Shown piece after piece: positions 17,042 through 27,227 of a DNA stretch of 64,000 nucleotides. The first letter of the stretch is position 1. Every line of letters starts with the position of its first letter. Source of the DNA: Fluviispira vulneris (GTDB lineage: Bacteria; Bdellovibrionota_B; Oligoflexia; Silvanigrellales; Silvanigrellaceae); contig NZ_JACRSE010000002.1 in the NCBI RefSeq assembly GCF_014281055.1, positions 310,001-374,000 on the forward strand, written 5' to 3'. The notes beneath the pieces were generated by a model. It saw nothing but the letters and a program-made list of their open reading frames with translations, was not told where the DNA came from and searched no databases. The position numbers and the translations under genes are program-made.

Positions 17042-19516
17042 TTAAAACTCTTTTGCAAAGCGATATGGTATCCCATCAAAGGATCCGCTCGACATGAATA
17101 CTATGGTATCACCTGGTTTCACTTCTTGTTTTAGAGTGGCGAGCAATTTTTCATTGTCGTCAAAATACCGAGCTTTTTCTCCGCATGCTTTAGCAACAGA
17201 ATTTCCATCTAAAACTTCTTCCTTTAACATTCTCATATCCTGAGGTACTTTACCAAGAAAGACTTCGTCAGCATGAAAAAAACTTTGACTCAATTGATCT
17301 TGTAAAACTCTTCGACGCATTGTTGCGTTGCGTGGATCGAAACAGGCAATAAGTTTCCCTTTTTTACCAACACTTTTCATATAGCTGCGAAAAGCTTCGA
17401 GGGTTGTAACTATAGCTGTAGGATGATGGGCAAAGTCGTCAAAGACAGAAATATTATTACGTTCTTTTAGGAGTTCAAATCTTCTTTTCACCCCTTTAAA
17501 TTTATTCATAGCAATACGAACTTTAGTCAAAAATTTTAAATTTGTTTTATAATTCTTTAAATTATCAAAGGATTTTTCTTCATTTAGTATATTATTTGCG
17601 TGCAAAACCGCCAAAGAACCTATAGCGTTTAACGCATTGTGTAGACCAAAAATCCCCGATTTAAATTTAAATTCTTTTCCATTTGGCTGAATGCAGGTTA
17701 TTTCTATACCACTCGAAAAAGTTTTGTATTCCTTTAAAATCCAAACCGGGAATCGAGTCTTGATTTTTTTATTTCTACTGAATCCTATGACAAAGGCTTT
17801 AGATTCTTTAGCGCAACGCAATGATCTTGGATCGTCCAAATTTGCTATGACTATTCCATTTCTTTCTTTAGTAAGTTTTGCGAGGCGGAGAAACTCCATT
17901 TCAATGGCATCGACATTTGCATAAATATCTGCGTGATCGAATTCAATATTATTTATTAAGGTAATTTTGGGTTCGTAATGTAAAAACTTAGGTCCTTTAT
18001 CAAAAAAGGCTGAGTCGTACTCATCTCCTTCTAATACAAATAATTTTTTTGATCTTAAGGCAAACCCTGCATCAAAATTTGCTGGCCGACCACCTATTAA
18101 AAAAGAAGGATTTTCATTTAATTCAGTTAATAGATGTGTAATTAAACTGCTTGTTGTTGTTTTTCCATGAGTTCCACTGACAATGATGTTGCGACTGTCA
18201 GATAAAAAATATTTGCGCAGAGCAGAGGGAAAGCTCAAAACAGGAATATTTTTTGTTAGGATGTCTTCGAGTTCATCGTTTTTCTTAAGGCTTGCGCTGA
18301 GGCGACTGACGACGTTTGCAAGTATAATGGCATCAGGGTGGTGTTTATCAATCGTACCTTGCAAAAAACCAACTTCTGGTTTAATTCCAAGGTCGGAAAT
18401 AATTTTATCCATCGGTGGATAAATAGGATTATCACTGCCTGAGATTGAATATCCAGCAGATTTAAAAAGACCGGCAACCTGTGCCATCCCAGTCCCACCC
18501 ACTCCTGTCATATGAATTTTTATGGATTTATGCGAATGATCTAATTTGGTGCAATACAAATCAGGTGAAAATGTTGTGGCAATATGCTCATTTTTTTCAA
18601 TTCTATGAGTAAAAGTAACAGATGAGGAATTCTCATTTAAATTTAAAATCACCTTTGAATTGGCAACCAAAGGAAAACGGGATTCTGCATGGCCAAAGAT
18701 AGGCAAATCGAAAATAGGTAAAATTGTTTTGCTGCTGAATACTTTAATCAATAAATTGCGATCAATTTCTTTTTCAAAAGCATCTAAGCATCCAGAAAAA
18801 TCTCCAAGGACAATAGCTTTTGTGTTTTTTAAAAAATTTGAGTTAATTAGTGAATCAATCTTTCTAATTATTCTGTAAAGATATTCATTGCAATCTTCTA
18901 AAAATAATATGTTATTTCTTGGAAGCTCTATGTGGCGAATACTCGCTAGACTTTCTGCGAGGCTTAAATTAAGAGGTATACACACGCCATCAATATTCGG
19001 TGAGATATTTTTTTTCTCATAAAAAACTGCTGAGTTGAATGTATTTTCACTTTCTTCATCTTTGAGCAATGAAAATAAGACATTTTGATCTAGAATTGGT
19101 CCTGTAAATAAGTTTTGCGCAAAAACGTTTTGTCCATGGATATAACGGAAATTTGGATATTTTAATGATAAATAGTTGCCTAGAAATGAAACATCAGAGA
19201 ACCCAACTAAAGTTTTAGGTGGCAGAACAGGTGGGAGTATATTTTCTAAATAAGGAATAAGTTCTGTACATCCAACTCCCCCGCGCGCTGCAAATATAAT
19301 ATCGTATTTACGCATTGTAAGTGCATGGCTAAGTTGTGTGACTCTTTCTAATATAGGAGAACTTGTACAATTGTGGAAGGAATCGAGTTGGGGCTTAATT
19401 TCTGAGACTATATATCCCATTTCTTCTAGTTTCTGAATATTTTTTAATTTATCATTTTCACTAATTTTTAATTTACCTGCGGGATGAACAATAGCAATCT
19501 GTTTTTTTACAGTCAT
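17042..19516 (-). CDS. Fusion of LD-carboxypeptidase (S66) and Mpl murein-tripeptide ligase
   Basis: About 824 residues. Residues 1-310 are a complete S66 LD-carboxypeptidase: ARGGVGCTELIPYL, nucleophile Ser107 in GFSDVS, Glu207 in FLEDCNEYLYRI and His276 in FGHAESRFP. From about residue 333 a Mur-ligase of the Mpl type begins: IHMTGVGGTGMAQVAGLF, the ATP loop VSGTHGKTTTSS, the Mpl signature EGDEYDSAFFDKGPKF, then VFDDFAHHPTAI. LdcA trims the terminal D-Ala from recycled tetrapeptide; Mpl joins the resulting tripeptide to UDP-MurNAc. One polypeptide would therefore perform two consecutive recycling steps in the cytoplasm. The start ATG has AAAGGAT upstream and lies 13 bases after the previous gene. 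Both halves keep their key residues. Confidence 0.9.
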   Translation of the reverse strand: MTVKKQIAIVHPAGKLKISENDKLKNIQKLEEMGYIVSEIKPQLDSFHNCTSSPILERVTQLSHALTMRKYDIIFAARGGVGCTELIPYLENILPPVLPPKTLVGFSDVSFLGNYLSLKYPNFRYIHGQNVFAQNLFTGPILDQNVLFSLLKDEESENTFNSAVFYEKKNISPNIDGVCIPLNLSLAESLASIRHIELPRNNILFLEDCNEYLYRIIRKIDSLINSNFLKNTKAIVLGDFSGCLDAFEKEIDRNLLIKVFSSKTILPIFDLPIFGHAESRFPLVANSKVILNLNENSSSVTFTHRIEKNEHIATTFSPDLYCTKLDHSHKSIKIHMTGVGGTGMAQVAGLFKSAGYSISGSDNPIYPPMDKIISDLGIKPEVGFLQGTIDKHHPDAIILANVVSRLSASLKKNDELEDILTKNIPVLSFPSALRKYFLSDSRNIIVSGTHGKTTTSSLITHLLTELNENPSFLIGGRPANFDAGFALRSKKLFVLEGDEYDSAFFDKGPKFLHYEPKITLINNIEFDHADIYANVDAIEMEFLRLAKLTKERNGIVIANLDDPRSLRCAKESKAFVIGFSRNKKIKTRFPVWILKEYKTFSSGIEITCIQPNGKEFKFKSGIFGLHNALNAIGSLAVLHANNILNEEKSFDNLKNYKTNLKFLTKVRIAMNKFKGVKRRFELLKERNNISVFDDFAHHPTAIVTTLEAFRSYMKSVGKKGKLIACFDPRNATMRRRVLQDQLSQSFFHADEVFLGKVPQDMRMLKEEVLDGNSVAKACGEKARYFDDNEKLLATLKQEVKPGDTIVFMSSGSFDGIPYRFAKEF

Positions 19517-19529
19517 ATAATAATCCTTT

Positions 19530-22490
19530 TCAATCCCTATGAGTGATATCAAAAGAAAAACTGAACTTATTCTTTTGAGATTCACTCCATATTACCATAT
19601 GGAATAAAGAAATAAAATCTGTGTTTTGAAAATGTTGACTCATAGCTTTAAATGCAGCGACTTTAAAATTATTTAATGCTGAGAATGGTGAAGTAATCGT
19701 TGGACATTGAAATAAGACAATTGAATTATTTTTATCTAGAGCATAGCATAATGATAATATTTTTGTCTTATCACTTTTATTCAATGAGGAAGTTGCTATT
19801 TTATTATTTACTTGTATGAGGCATGAGATTGTGTCTGTATCCTTGTAGTTGCTTATTTCAAAATCAAAATAAGGCAGTGTTGATTTTTTTTGTAAGTAAA
19901 TATTCCCATTTAAAAAAACAGAATATTTGTAGATAATTTGATTATCGTATAAATTATGCAAATCGGTTTTGCAAGAGAAATTATGCTCATGAATAGTGCT
20001 CTCATCAATATGTGCAGACATAAAAAAGCCAGGAATAAAGTAATCATTGTCTTTATTCTGTGGAATTTCTGTATTTATTTTAATATTATTTGAGATATTA
20101 TTCTGATATTCATTTGCAAGATTTTCATTTATTTTTTCTATATTATAACTTATTGTTAGTTCTCTTCTTTTTGTGTCATTAGAAAAAGATAAGCTTAATG
20201 GATTTTTTTGTTGGTCAATATTTTTTTGAACAAACTTTAATTCCAAATTTTTTGCAGATAAATCAGATTTTTTTAAATACTTGAATTGAGAAAAAATTTG
20301 CTCAGCTTTTCTATTTTCAATTTTCTTTATCTGCTGAATAAGAGTCTTCTTAAGTTCATTAGAGCTCAGATTTTTTACCGCTTTTGTTTTTGAAACCGTT
20401 GTCCCATTGCTTACAGTAATAACGCATGAATCTTCTAGTTTTTTCTCTTTAAAGTTGTAAAGATATAATAAAATATTACTCTTTTCAAGAGAGTTAATTA
20501 AACTTTGATTTAACATATCAAAATCAGACATATTATAGTTATTTAAAGAACTAAGATTTATATTTTTTTTATTATTTTCTAAATAGAATTCTGTTGAAAG
20601 ATATAAACTTTGCGGATCTTGAACGAATATATAGCATTCTTGTGTTCCATTTTTTAAAGTTTTTAACCCACTTGCTAATATTACTGGTTTTAAATTTTCA
20701 TTAATGATTTTAACTTTAGAGAAATACTTTCTAAAAATATTGTTTTCTATAAAAGATACATTAAATTTTAAAATAGGTAAATTAAAAATATCTATCGGAG
20801 GATTGGTGTGAAAATAGTTTTTTAAATCATCCAAGATATTTTGTGTAATATTCAGGTAATATATGCTTTTATTTTCCTTCTTACATAAATTATTAAATAT
20901 TGTATTATTATTTTGATCTTGAATTTCGCAATTCATATTGCTAATATTTGAGTCTGAATTTTCAGTGAATAGTAAAAATTTATTAGGCTTATTTAAATTT
21001 ATAAGATAATTTTCTTTTAACCATGATGGATTTTCTTTACTAGGGTTTTCGACGAAAAGAGTTTTGGCACCAATTATACTTCGGTTAAGAATTTTTCCGG
21101 CAACGATACAGGTTAAATTATTTTCACTTAAAAAAATATTAACAGAGTCTATATTTCTAAATTCTAATAGCTCTTGATTGTCTTTAAACCAATAAATTTC
21201 AAATAAAGCAGATTTGTCAAAGGAGTCTTGAATATTGCAATGGTATTGATTTTCTTTATTTGTTTTACTTAAATCTAAATTTTCAGATATATCTAAAGTT
21301 TTTTCATTATCTTTTGTTGAATTGAAAATTATAATTTCTTTTTCAATTTTATCGTTATCGATACTTAATATCAGCTTAATTTTTTCGGGAAATACAGATC
21401 TTTTGAATTGTAGTGTAGGAGAGATTTTTAATTCAATTGTTTGGTCGATTTTATTTGTTATTATCTCACACTTTACATTTAGGCTATTAATGCAACTCCA
21501 TTCATAGTCATTTTGTGGTAAATTGAGATTAGCGCTGTATTTGACAGATTTGATATTGTCATTATTACGAATTTCTATTTGTTTAAGACCATTGATTTTT
21601 AAATATTTTTTAGATATTTCAAGTCTTTGGGATTCTCCATTATTATTTAAACATTTATATTCATCGTTGTAACGTATATATTGCTCAGGTAAAATGCTAT
21701 TATTGAAATTCGAGATTTCTTTATTATTTTTGGTCCATATAATTTTATTATCATTTGGTTTGTATAGAAACTTTAGTGAATTACAATATAAATTTTTTAT
21801 ATTATTTGTATCGATAAATTGAATTGTAGGTGGAAGATTTATACTATTTCCATCTTCTTTTTGAATAATAAACTGGACACCTGTTGCTTGAATAATTTTA
21901 TTTTTTTGTTTAATTCCAATGTTTAGATCTAGTATCTTATAATTTTCGTTGCCAATTATATTTAGAAATTTGTTAGTGTCATTATTTTTTCTTTCTATAC
22001 TACCAGTGTCTTTGTCAAGTAGAGAACAAAAGAATTTTTCAGATATTTGATTCGCTCCACTTTCGCAAAAGTAATATTGGGAATCTTCCTTTGTTTTTAC
22101 ATAATTCGCGATTGAAAAATTAGAAAGGTTTGATAATGAATACTTAAATACACCAGGAGATAAATTTGGCCAATTTTGAAAATTTGAAAATGCTGCCGAC
22201 ACATGCACTTTTTTAAAAAGAAGGCCGTCAAATAAAATTGTTTCACAATTAATGTTAGGAAATTTTTGAGCAACTGAAAAATCAATTAAAGGAGAATCTG
22301 ATTCAATCGTTCTTCCTGAATCATAATTATGTAAATACCATTTATTTTGAAAAATTCTGAGGTTAGAATTTGGATCAAGTAATTCACAAGCAATTTTTTG
22401 CTTAGAATAATCAACTGTTACTTTGGTATACGAAGTTTTTTGTATAATTTGATTGTCAAAGTGATAAACGGTTGGAAATATAATTGGCAT
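19530..22490 (-). CDS. Large protein with tandem immunoglobulin-like repeats, function unknown
   Basis: A 986-residue Asn/Lys/Ile-rich protein. Repeating units with a pattern like IYWFKDNQEL followed by NLTCIVAGK, and similar Cys-containing strands (YHCNIQDS, ISCLIQVNNK, NFSCKTD), look like Ig-like beta-sandwiches. Such domains usually occur on the cell surface, yet no signal peptide or membrane helix is visible at the N-terminus. The ATG has GGAAG upstream and no other start fits the 50 bases before it. It lies directly upstream of the LdcA-Mpl gene, with 13 bases between them. A surface or adhesive role is a guess only. Confidence 0.7.
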   Translation of the reverse strand: MPIIFPTVYHFDNQIIQKTSYTKVTVDYSKQKIACELLDPNSNLRIFQNKWYLHNYDSGRTIESDSPLIDFSVAQKFPNINCETILFDGLLFKKVHVSAAFSNFQNWPNLSPGVFKYSLSNLSNFSIANYVKTKEDSQYYFCESGANQISEKFFCSLLDKDTGSIERKNNDTNKFLNIIGNENYKILDLNIGIKQKNKIIQATGVQFIIQKEDGNSINLPPTIQFIDTNNIKNLYCNSLKFLYKPNDNKIIWTKNNKEISNFNNSILPEQYIRYNDEYKCLNNNGESQRLEISKKYLKINGLKQIEIRNNDNIKSVKYSANLNLPQNDYEWSCINSLNVKCEIITNKIDQTIELKISPTLQFKRSVFPEKIKLILSIDNDKIEKEIIIFNSTKDNEKTLDISENLDLSKTNKENQYHCNIQDSFDKSALFEIYWFKDNQELLEFRNIDSVNIFLSENNLTCIVAGKILNRSIIGAKTLFVENPSKENPSWLKENYLINLNKPNKFLLFTENSDSNISNMNCEIQDQNNNTIFNNLCKKENKSIYYLNITQNILDDLKNYFHTNPPIDIFNLPILKFNVSFIENNIFRKYFSKVKIINENLKPVILASGLKTLKNGTQECYIFVQDPQSLYLSTEFYLENNKKNINLSSLNNYNMSDFDMLNQSLINSLEKSNILLYLYNFKEKKLEDSCVITVSNGTTVSKTKAVKNLSSNELKKTLIQQIKKIENRKAEQIFSQFKYLKKSDLSAKNLELKFVQKNIDQQKNPLSLSFSNDTKRRELTISYNIEKINENLANEYQNNISNNIKINTEIPQNKDNDYFIPGFFMSAHIDESTIHEHNFSCKTDLHNLYDNQIIYKYSVFLNGNIYLQKKSTLPYFDFEISNYKDTDTISCLIQVNNKIATSSLNKSDKTKILSLCYALDKNNSIVLFQCPTITSPFSALNNFKVAAFKAMSQHFQNTDFISLFHMVIWSESQKNKFSFSFDITHRD

Positions 22491-22542
22491 TCTTAAGTTC
22501 TTCCAAGAAAAAAAACTGTTAAGTTTTAGCCTATCTTATTTT

Positions 22543-23073
22543 TTAATATCTTGGAATAGTAGAGTCCATTTTTGAACTGTAGAGATCGATTCCGCCTTGC
22601 AAACTTCTTGCATTTGTGACCCCATTTTCACGCAAATACAATGTTGCATTCATCGAGCGCATTCCATGATGGCAGACAACAATAACGCATTCAACTTTTT
22701 TAGCTGTCTCAACAGTTTCTTCAAAATTCGCTTCTGTCAATAAATAGGAATTTGGAATATTTGCGAGCTCAAATTCCCAGTCTTCTCTTACGTCGATGAT
22801 AAGCAGTTTTGCTTTACGCGATTTCATTTCTGCAAATTCTTCTACTGTGATTTCAGCTTTTTGCATGTCGAGCCAGCCTTGATTTAAAGCATCAAGCATA
22901 GCAGCACCATCTTTTTTATGTTTTTGTGAAACCTGTTCAATGGTTTCATTTGCTTCATAACCACAGCTAGCACAGCCGCCAACATGAAATTTGCTGTGCA
23001 GAAGTGAGCGGGCGAAAGGGTAATATGTCTCAACTTCCTGCATTGTTGTTTGTTGAGTGAATTGATTTTCCAT
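22543..23073 (-). CDS. Rhodanese-domain protein with N-terminal Cys-rich segment
   Basis: The 176-residue protein has a C-terminal rhodanese domain: LLIIDVREDWEFELANIPNS and the active-site loop VVCHHGMRS with the Cys nucleophile, ending in LQGGIDLYS. The first 60 residues contain GGCASCGYEANETIEQV, a Cys-x-x-Cys segment that could bind metal or Fe-S. It may transfer sulfane sulfur, but the acceptor is unknown. The start has AAGGAAA at a suitable distance. Confidence 0.85.
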   Translation of the reverse strand: MENQFTQQTTMQEVETYYPFARSLLHSKFHVGGCASCGYEANETIEQVSQKHKKDGAAMLDALNQGWLDMQKAEITVEEFAEMKSRKAKLLIIDVREDWEFELANIPNSYLLTEANFEETVETAKKVECVIVVCHHGMRSMNATLYLRENGVTNARSLQGGIDLYSSKMDSTIPRY

Positions 23074-23194
23074 AAAAAAATTTCCTTCTTCTGCTTAAAA
23101 GTTAAGAAACATGGCGCTGGGCTTTGTTTCATATTATCTCAAGGCTATAATCTAAATCATGTTAAGTGAACACTGTTTTTTGAGGTTAAAAAAC

Positions 23195-24187
23195 ATGTAT
23201 CCAATAGAAGCTTGGGTTTCTGAACGTCTTAATAAGATTAACTATAGTCGATTTTGTGGCAGTGAACGTAGGCATTTTTCTTTGAACAAACTTCATGAGG
23301 TTTCTGTAACATATTATGAAGTTCCTCTCTCCACAGGGGGAGGAAATGCTTTTTTATCAGTGCCAAAATATTTCGAAAGTGCTCAGAAATCACTTATCAT
23401 TCTTATGCATGGTTTAGGAGATGATTGTTCTTATCCGCTTTTGCATTGGATCCGGTTATTAAATGCGAGCGGAATGTCTGTTTTATCTTTTGATTGGGAT
23501 GGGCATGGAGTGGGTGGGGCATCTATTCTTGATTTTCAGCAGGCAACTCGCAGCCTTCCATTATTGCTCTTTCGCTTATTCGGCGAAGAGTCTCGCGGAG
23601 GGTTAAGTGCGAAGCGTGAAGGCCCATCCTGTTATCTTATGGGGCATTCTATGGGTGCATCCTTAGCTCTTATTGCAGCTACACGGCAAGATGTTGCACG
23701 CAATATCAGTGGAGTGATCGCTGTTTCGCCAGCATTAAGCATAAATTCATACTCAAAAGCGGCTGGTGAGGTTTGGAATTATTTATACCCAAGCGCTTGG
23801 CTAAAAGACTTTTTAAATAAATTTTCCTACTATGGATTGGATGGATTATTTCCAGCGACTGGATCTTTTAAAAGAAAATCGTTTCCGCTGCGCATGCGAA
23901 CATCCATTGGCTATGTTGATCAAGCTAAAAACTTTGTAAATGAGACATTTGAAAAAAGAAGAATTTTGCGAGAAGTAAGAGTACCTGTTTTATGGATGCA
24001 TGGTATGAAAGATCGTATCGCTCCCTATTCGCAAGTGGCAGCTTTAATGATGGAAATTCCATCCGCTTTCTTTGCCCATAACGATGAAAAAAGAGGCCAT
24101 CTGCGCATGGCTTTTTCGGATCAGATCCCGAAGTATTGTTCAACGTTTATTAAACAATGCTACGATTTAAAAACAATAAATGATTAA
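23195..24187 (+). CDS. Alpha/beta-hydrolase
   Basis: About 330 residues with the fold's landmarks: oxyanion segment ILMHGLGDDCSYPL, nucleophile elbow LMGHSMGASLAL (Ser), Asp in WMHGMKDRIAPYSQ and a late His in EKRGHLRMAF. It resembles lysophospholipase/serine aminopeptidase-type hydrolases; the substrate is unknown. I prefer the ATG at 23195, which has TGAGG nine bases upstream, over one at 23159 that has no site. An AsmA-family gene follows after 12 bases. Confidence 0.85.
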   Translation: MYPIEAWVSERLNKINYSRFCGSERRHFSLNKLHEVSVTYYEVPLSTGGGNAFLSVPKYFESAQKSLIILMHGLGDDCSYPLLHWIRLLNASGMSVLSFDWDGHGVGGASILDFQQATRSLPLLLFRLFGEESRGGLSAKREGPSCYLMGHSMGASLALIAATRQDVARNISGVIAVSPALSINSYSKAAGEVWNYLYPSAWLKDFLNKFSYYGLDGLFPATGSFKRKSFPLRMRTSIGYVDQAKNFVNETFEKRRILREVRVPVLWMHGMKDRIAPYSQVAALMMEIPSAFFAHNDEKRGHLRMAFSDQIPKYCSTFIKQCYDLKTIND

Positions 24188-24199
24188 GGTGGATAATTT

Positions 24200-26506
24200 G
24201 TGAGTACACAAAGAAAATGGTTAATTGGTTTTGCAAGTTTCTTTTTATTGATTTTTTTAATTCTGATTGCACTTCCTTTTATGATTGATTTTAATAAATT
24301 TAAACCCCAAATTCAAAATGCTGTCGAACAAAAACTAAATGCAAAAATTAATTTTTCTTCTGCGCGGCTAACTATTTTTTCTGGATTAGGTGTAAATTTA
24401 CAAAATGTTACATTAGATAATACAGACGAATTATTTTTCAATACACAACTACTTAAAGTCAAAGATGTTAAAGTTAAATTAGATTTTTTCCCTTTATTGC
24501 AAGGGAAAGTCATTGGTCAAATCATTGTAAAAAATCCTGATATTAATATTATTAAAAATGGAAATAAAACAAATCTTTCTAATCTAATTAAGAGAACTTC
24601 CAATTCAAGTGCGGACATGGCAGCATATGCTCTTGAAAATGATTCTGCAAAATCGAATTCGAATTTGGGATCACTCTCGAAACGTCTCGTGATAAATTCG
24701 CTCTCAATTTATGATGCTTCATTTAATTTACAAAGTTCTTCAGGTGCATATGATAGAGATATTGCAAAAGTAAAGAATATAAATGCAATAATTTCGAATA
24801 TTGGCTTAGATAAAGATACAAAAATTGAAGTATATTCTGATATCGATATCAATGATCAAGGATTAAGAGTAAAGGGTCCAGTCAAACTTCAAGTTATAGC
24901 CAATACTGAAATGAGTTCCAATGAGTGGAAGAATACAATGTTTAAAGGGCTTTTAAGCCTAGATAAGTTAGATATCAACTTTAGAGATGCCTTTGTTAAA
25001 GGAACTCAGATTCCGATGAATCTAAGTTTTTCAGGTATGGCCAAGCCTCAAAATCTTATGATAGATGATTTTAAGTTTGTCATCCATACATTAAATGGAC
25101 GAGCGACAGTTGCACTCGATAATTTTCAGAAAATGAATTCTGATTTAAAAATATTTTTAAATTCGTCTGATCTTTCTGAAATGGCCACAGTTTTTCCCCA
25201 GCATAAAAAAATCTTATTAAATGCATCAGTAGATATGATTACAAAAGTTTTTGGTTCTCTTTCTCAACCGAATCTTTTAAACGTGAATGTAGATCTATCT
25301 GCAAAATTAGCTGAATCCGATCTCACTTTAGCTTTAGCAACTGAGTCAATCAAACCTTTGAACGGTCTCCTACGTGTGCAAAGTAAAACTCTAAAATTGG
25401 ACGATATAATAAACCCTTTTTTAGAAAAATCAGCATCTACTTTGCCGAAAAAGGTTGTAAATGAAAAAGAAAATTTACCCCAAGCACAGAATGCTGCTAA
25501 TCCTGATAGTAAAGAGTTTACATTATCAGAAAATATGAAACGTCTTCTATCTGATTCTGATTTCAGTACTGAAATTAATATCGGTAATTTAACTTATAAT
25601 AATATTTTATTTAATAATTTTTCTTTTATGGCCAGAACCAAAAATTATTTACTTTCTATAAGTAAGTTAAATATGAGTGCATTTTCTGGCAACCTGTCAT
25701 CAATATTAAAGACTGATTTAGGTTCCACTCCTGTAAATTTCTCTGGCAATATTGCTTTTAATAAAGTAAGAATCGAAGAATTAGCTCAATTTATAAAATC
25801 CGATTTAGTAAAAAGTCCACTGGATGGAATTACTGATATTAATATGGTATTTAATGGAGCAGGAACAACAAAAGAAAATCTTTCAAAATCATTGAATGCA
25901 GATGGTTCATTCTTTTTTTACAATGGCTATTTAAATACTAAAAGTCTTGTTGCGTTAGCAGGAGAGCAATTTAATAATTTTATATCGAATTCGACTTTCG
26001 GTACATTAAAAATTGATGCCTCAACATTAAAGAAATTGAGTTTGAGTGACAGTGATAAAACAAAAAAGAATTTGAATAATGTTAAAGGTGATTTTGAAGT
26101 AAGAAATGGAAAACTTTTGATACGTAACAATATCGATGGTGATGATGGTCTATTAAGGCTCGAAGCAGATGTTGGAATTGATGAATCTTTAAAAGGAATG
26201 GCAGTTTTTACCGCAAGTAAAAAAACGAAAGAGAAATTGCTTGAACAAAGTAAATATGCTAAATATTTTTTAGATGAAAGAGGTAATTTTGTATTAAATT
26301 TAACTTTAGGTGGTACAGTTCTGAGTCCAGATGTTTTCTTAGATACTGCTGTTCTTCAAGCACGTTTTACAAAAAATGCTGCAAAGGAACTTTCAGTAAA
26401 AGTTAAAGATGAATTAAAAAATAATCCTCATATTCAAAAAATTCAAGAAGATGCAAAAAAGTTTCTTGAAATGAATGGTATTAATTTAAATAAATTAGGA
26501 TTATAA
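24200..26506 (+). CDS. AsmA-family inner-membrane-anchored protein
   Basis: A 768-residue protein with an N-terminal membrane anchor (residues 8-29) followed by the AsmA signature FNKFKPQIQNAVEQKLNAKI. The long beta-rich body is typical of AsmA/TamB-like proteins, thought to span the periplasm and help move phospholipid or support outer-membrane biogenesis. The end shows the usual AsmA C-terminal pattern (LRLEADVGIDESLKGMAVF, then FVLNLTLGGTVLSPDV). Translation starts at GTG after AAGGTGG. The next gene starts right after its stop. Confidence 0.85.
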   Translation: MSTQRKWLIGFASFFLLIFLILIALPFMIDFNKFKPQIQNAVEQKLNAKINFSSARLTIFSGLGVNLQNVTLDNTDELFFNTQLLKVKDVKVKLDFFPLLQGKVIGQIIVKNPDINIIKNGNKTNLSNLIKRTSNSSADMAAYALENDSAKSNSNLGSLSKRLVINSLSIYDASFNLQSSSGAYDRDIAKVKNINAIISNIGLDKDTKIEVYSDIDINDQGLRVKGPVKLQVIANTEMSSNEWKNTMFKGLLSLDKLDINFRDAFVKGTQIPMNLSFSGMAKPQNLMIDDFKFVIHTLNGRATVALDNFQKMNSDLKIFLNSSDLSEMATVFPQHKKILLNASVDMITKVFGSLSQPNLLNVNVDLSAKLAESDLTLALATESIKPLNGLLRVQSKTLKLDDIINPFLEKSASTLPKKVVNEKENLPQAQNAANPDSKEFTLSENMKRLLSDSDFSTEINIGNLTYNNILFNNFSFMARTKNYLLSISKLNMSAFSGNLSSILKTDLGSTPVNFSGNIAFNKVRIEELAQFIKSDLVKSPLDGITDINMVFNGAGTTKENLSKSLNADGSFFFYNGYLNTKSLVALAGEQFNNFISNSTFGTLKIDASTLKKLSLSDSDKTKKNLNNVKGDFEVRNGKLLIRNNIDGDDGLLRLEADVGIDESLKGMAVFTASKKTKEKLLEQSKYAKYFLDERGNFVLNLTLGGTVLSPDVFLDTAVLQARFTKNAAKELSVKVKDELKNNPHIQKIQEDAKKFLEMNGINLNKLGL

Positions 26507-26507
26507 A

Positions 26508-27107
26508 ATGTTTGAGCAATTTGAAAATTGTATATTAAAGGGACATCTTGTCACGTTACGCCCGCTTGTATTAAATGATGAGAAGGCTTTGAATGAATGC
26601 TTTTGTGTAGATTATTTTAAGTATTTTCCAAAGCATTATGCTTCAAGTAAAGAACTCGTCTCTCATGCGATTGAACGCAAACTAAATAATATTTCAATGC
26701 CATTTTTAATCTTAGAAAATAAGAGTTCTAAACCAATTGGTATGACTTCTTTAGCAAATGTTCGTTTGCAAGATAAAAGCCTAGAGATTGGCTCAACCTT
26801 TATTGAGAATCATTATCAAAAAATGGGTTATAATGTTGAATGCAAACTGCTTTTACTTCAATATCTTTTTGAAATCCTTTCTTTGAATAGAGTTGAGTTT
26901 AAAACAGACAAATTAAATCTTACTTCAAACTTAGCAATGGAAAAACTTGGATTCGTTAAAGAAGGAGTATTTAGAAATCACATAATTATGCCAGACGGGC
27001 GCTTAAGAGATTCTGTCTATTATAGTGTTATTAAGGAAGAATGGGCACAAACTAAAAAAATAATTATCGATAGATTTAATAAAAAATTATCTCAATATCA
27101 TAATTAA
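26508..27107 (+). CDS. GNAT acetyltransferase, RimJ/RimL type
   Basis: A 199-residue N-acetyltransferase. LVTLRPLVLNDEKAL is the typical opening, IGMTSLANVRLQDKSLEIGS and the acetyl-CoA region around GYNVECKLLLLQYLFEILSL follow, then FKTDKLNLTSNLAMEKLGFV and FRNHIIMPDGRLRDSVYYSV. These match the RimJ/RimL-like group that acetylates protein N-termini or small molecules. The Q/RxxGxG/A loop is poorly kept (YQKMGYNVE). It is coupled to the AsmA gene. Confidence 0.85.
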   Translation: MFEQFENCILKGHLVTLRPLVLNDEKALNECFCVDYFKYFPKHYASSKELVSHAIERKLNNISMPFLILENKSSKPIGMTSLANVRLQDKSLEIGSTFIENHYQKMGYNVECKLLLLQYLFEILSLNRVEFKTDKLNLTSNLAMEKLGFVKEGVFRNHIIMPDGRLRDSVYYSVIKEEWAQTKKIIIDRFNKKLSQYHN

Positions 27108-27154
27108 ATAAAAAAATAAAAATAAAAATTTCTAAACTGACAAGATTTGTTACC

Positions 27155-27183
27155 TTGACAGAGATTTTTTTTTCGTGTATTTT
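27155..27183 (+). promoter_or_regulatory. Sigma-70-type promoter of the cold-shock gene
   Basis: A perfect -35 box TTGACA is followed, 17 bases on, by TATTTT as -10. The spacer contains a T9 run. It lies about 45 bases before the start of the small cold-shock gene. Confidence 0.6.
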
Positions 27184-27227
27184 TAAAGACCAAATTGTTA
27201 ATTAACATGAAAATATAGGAGGCTCTT

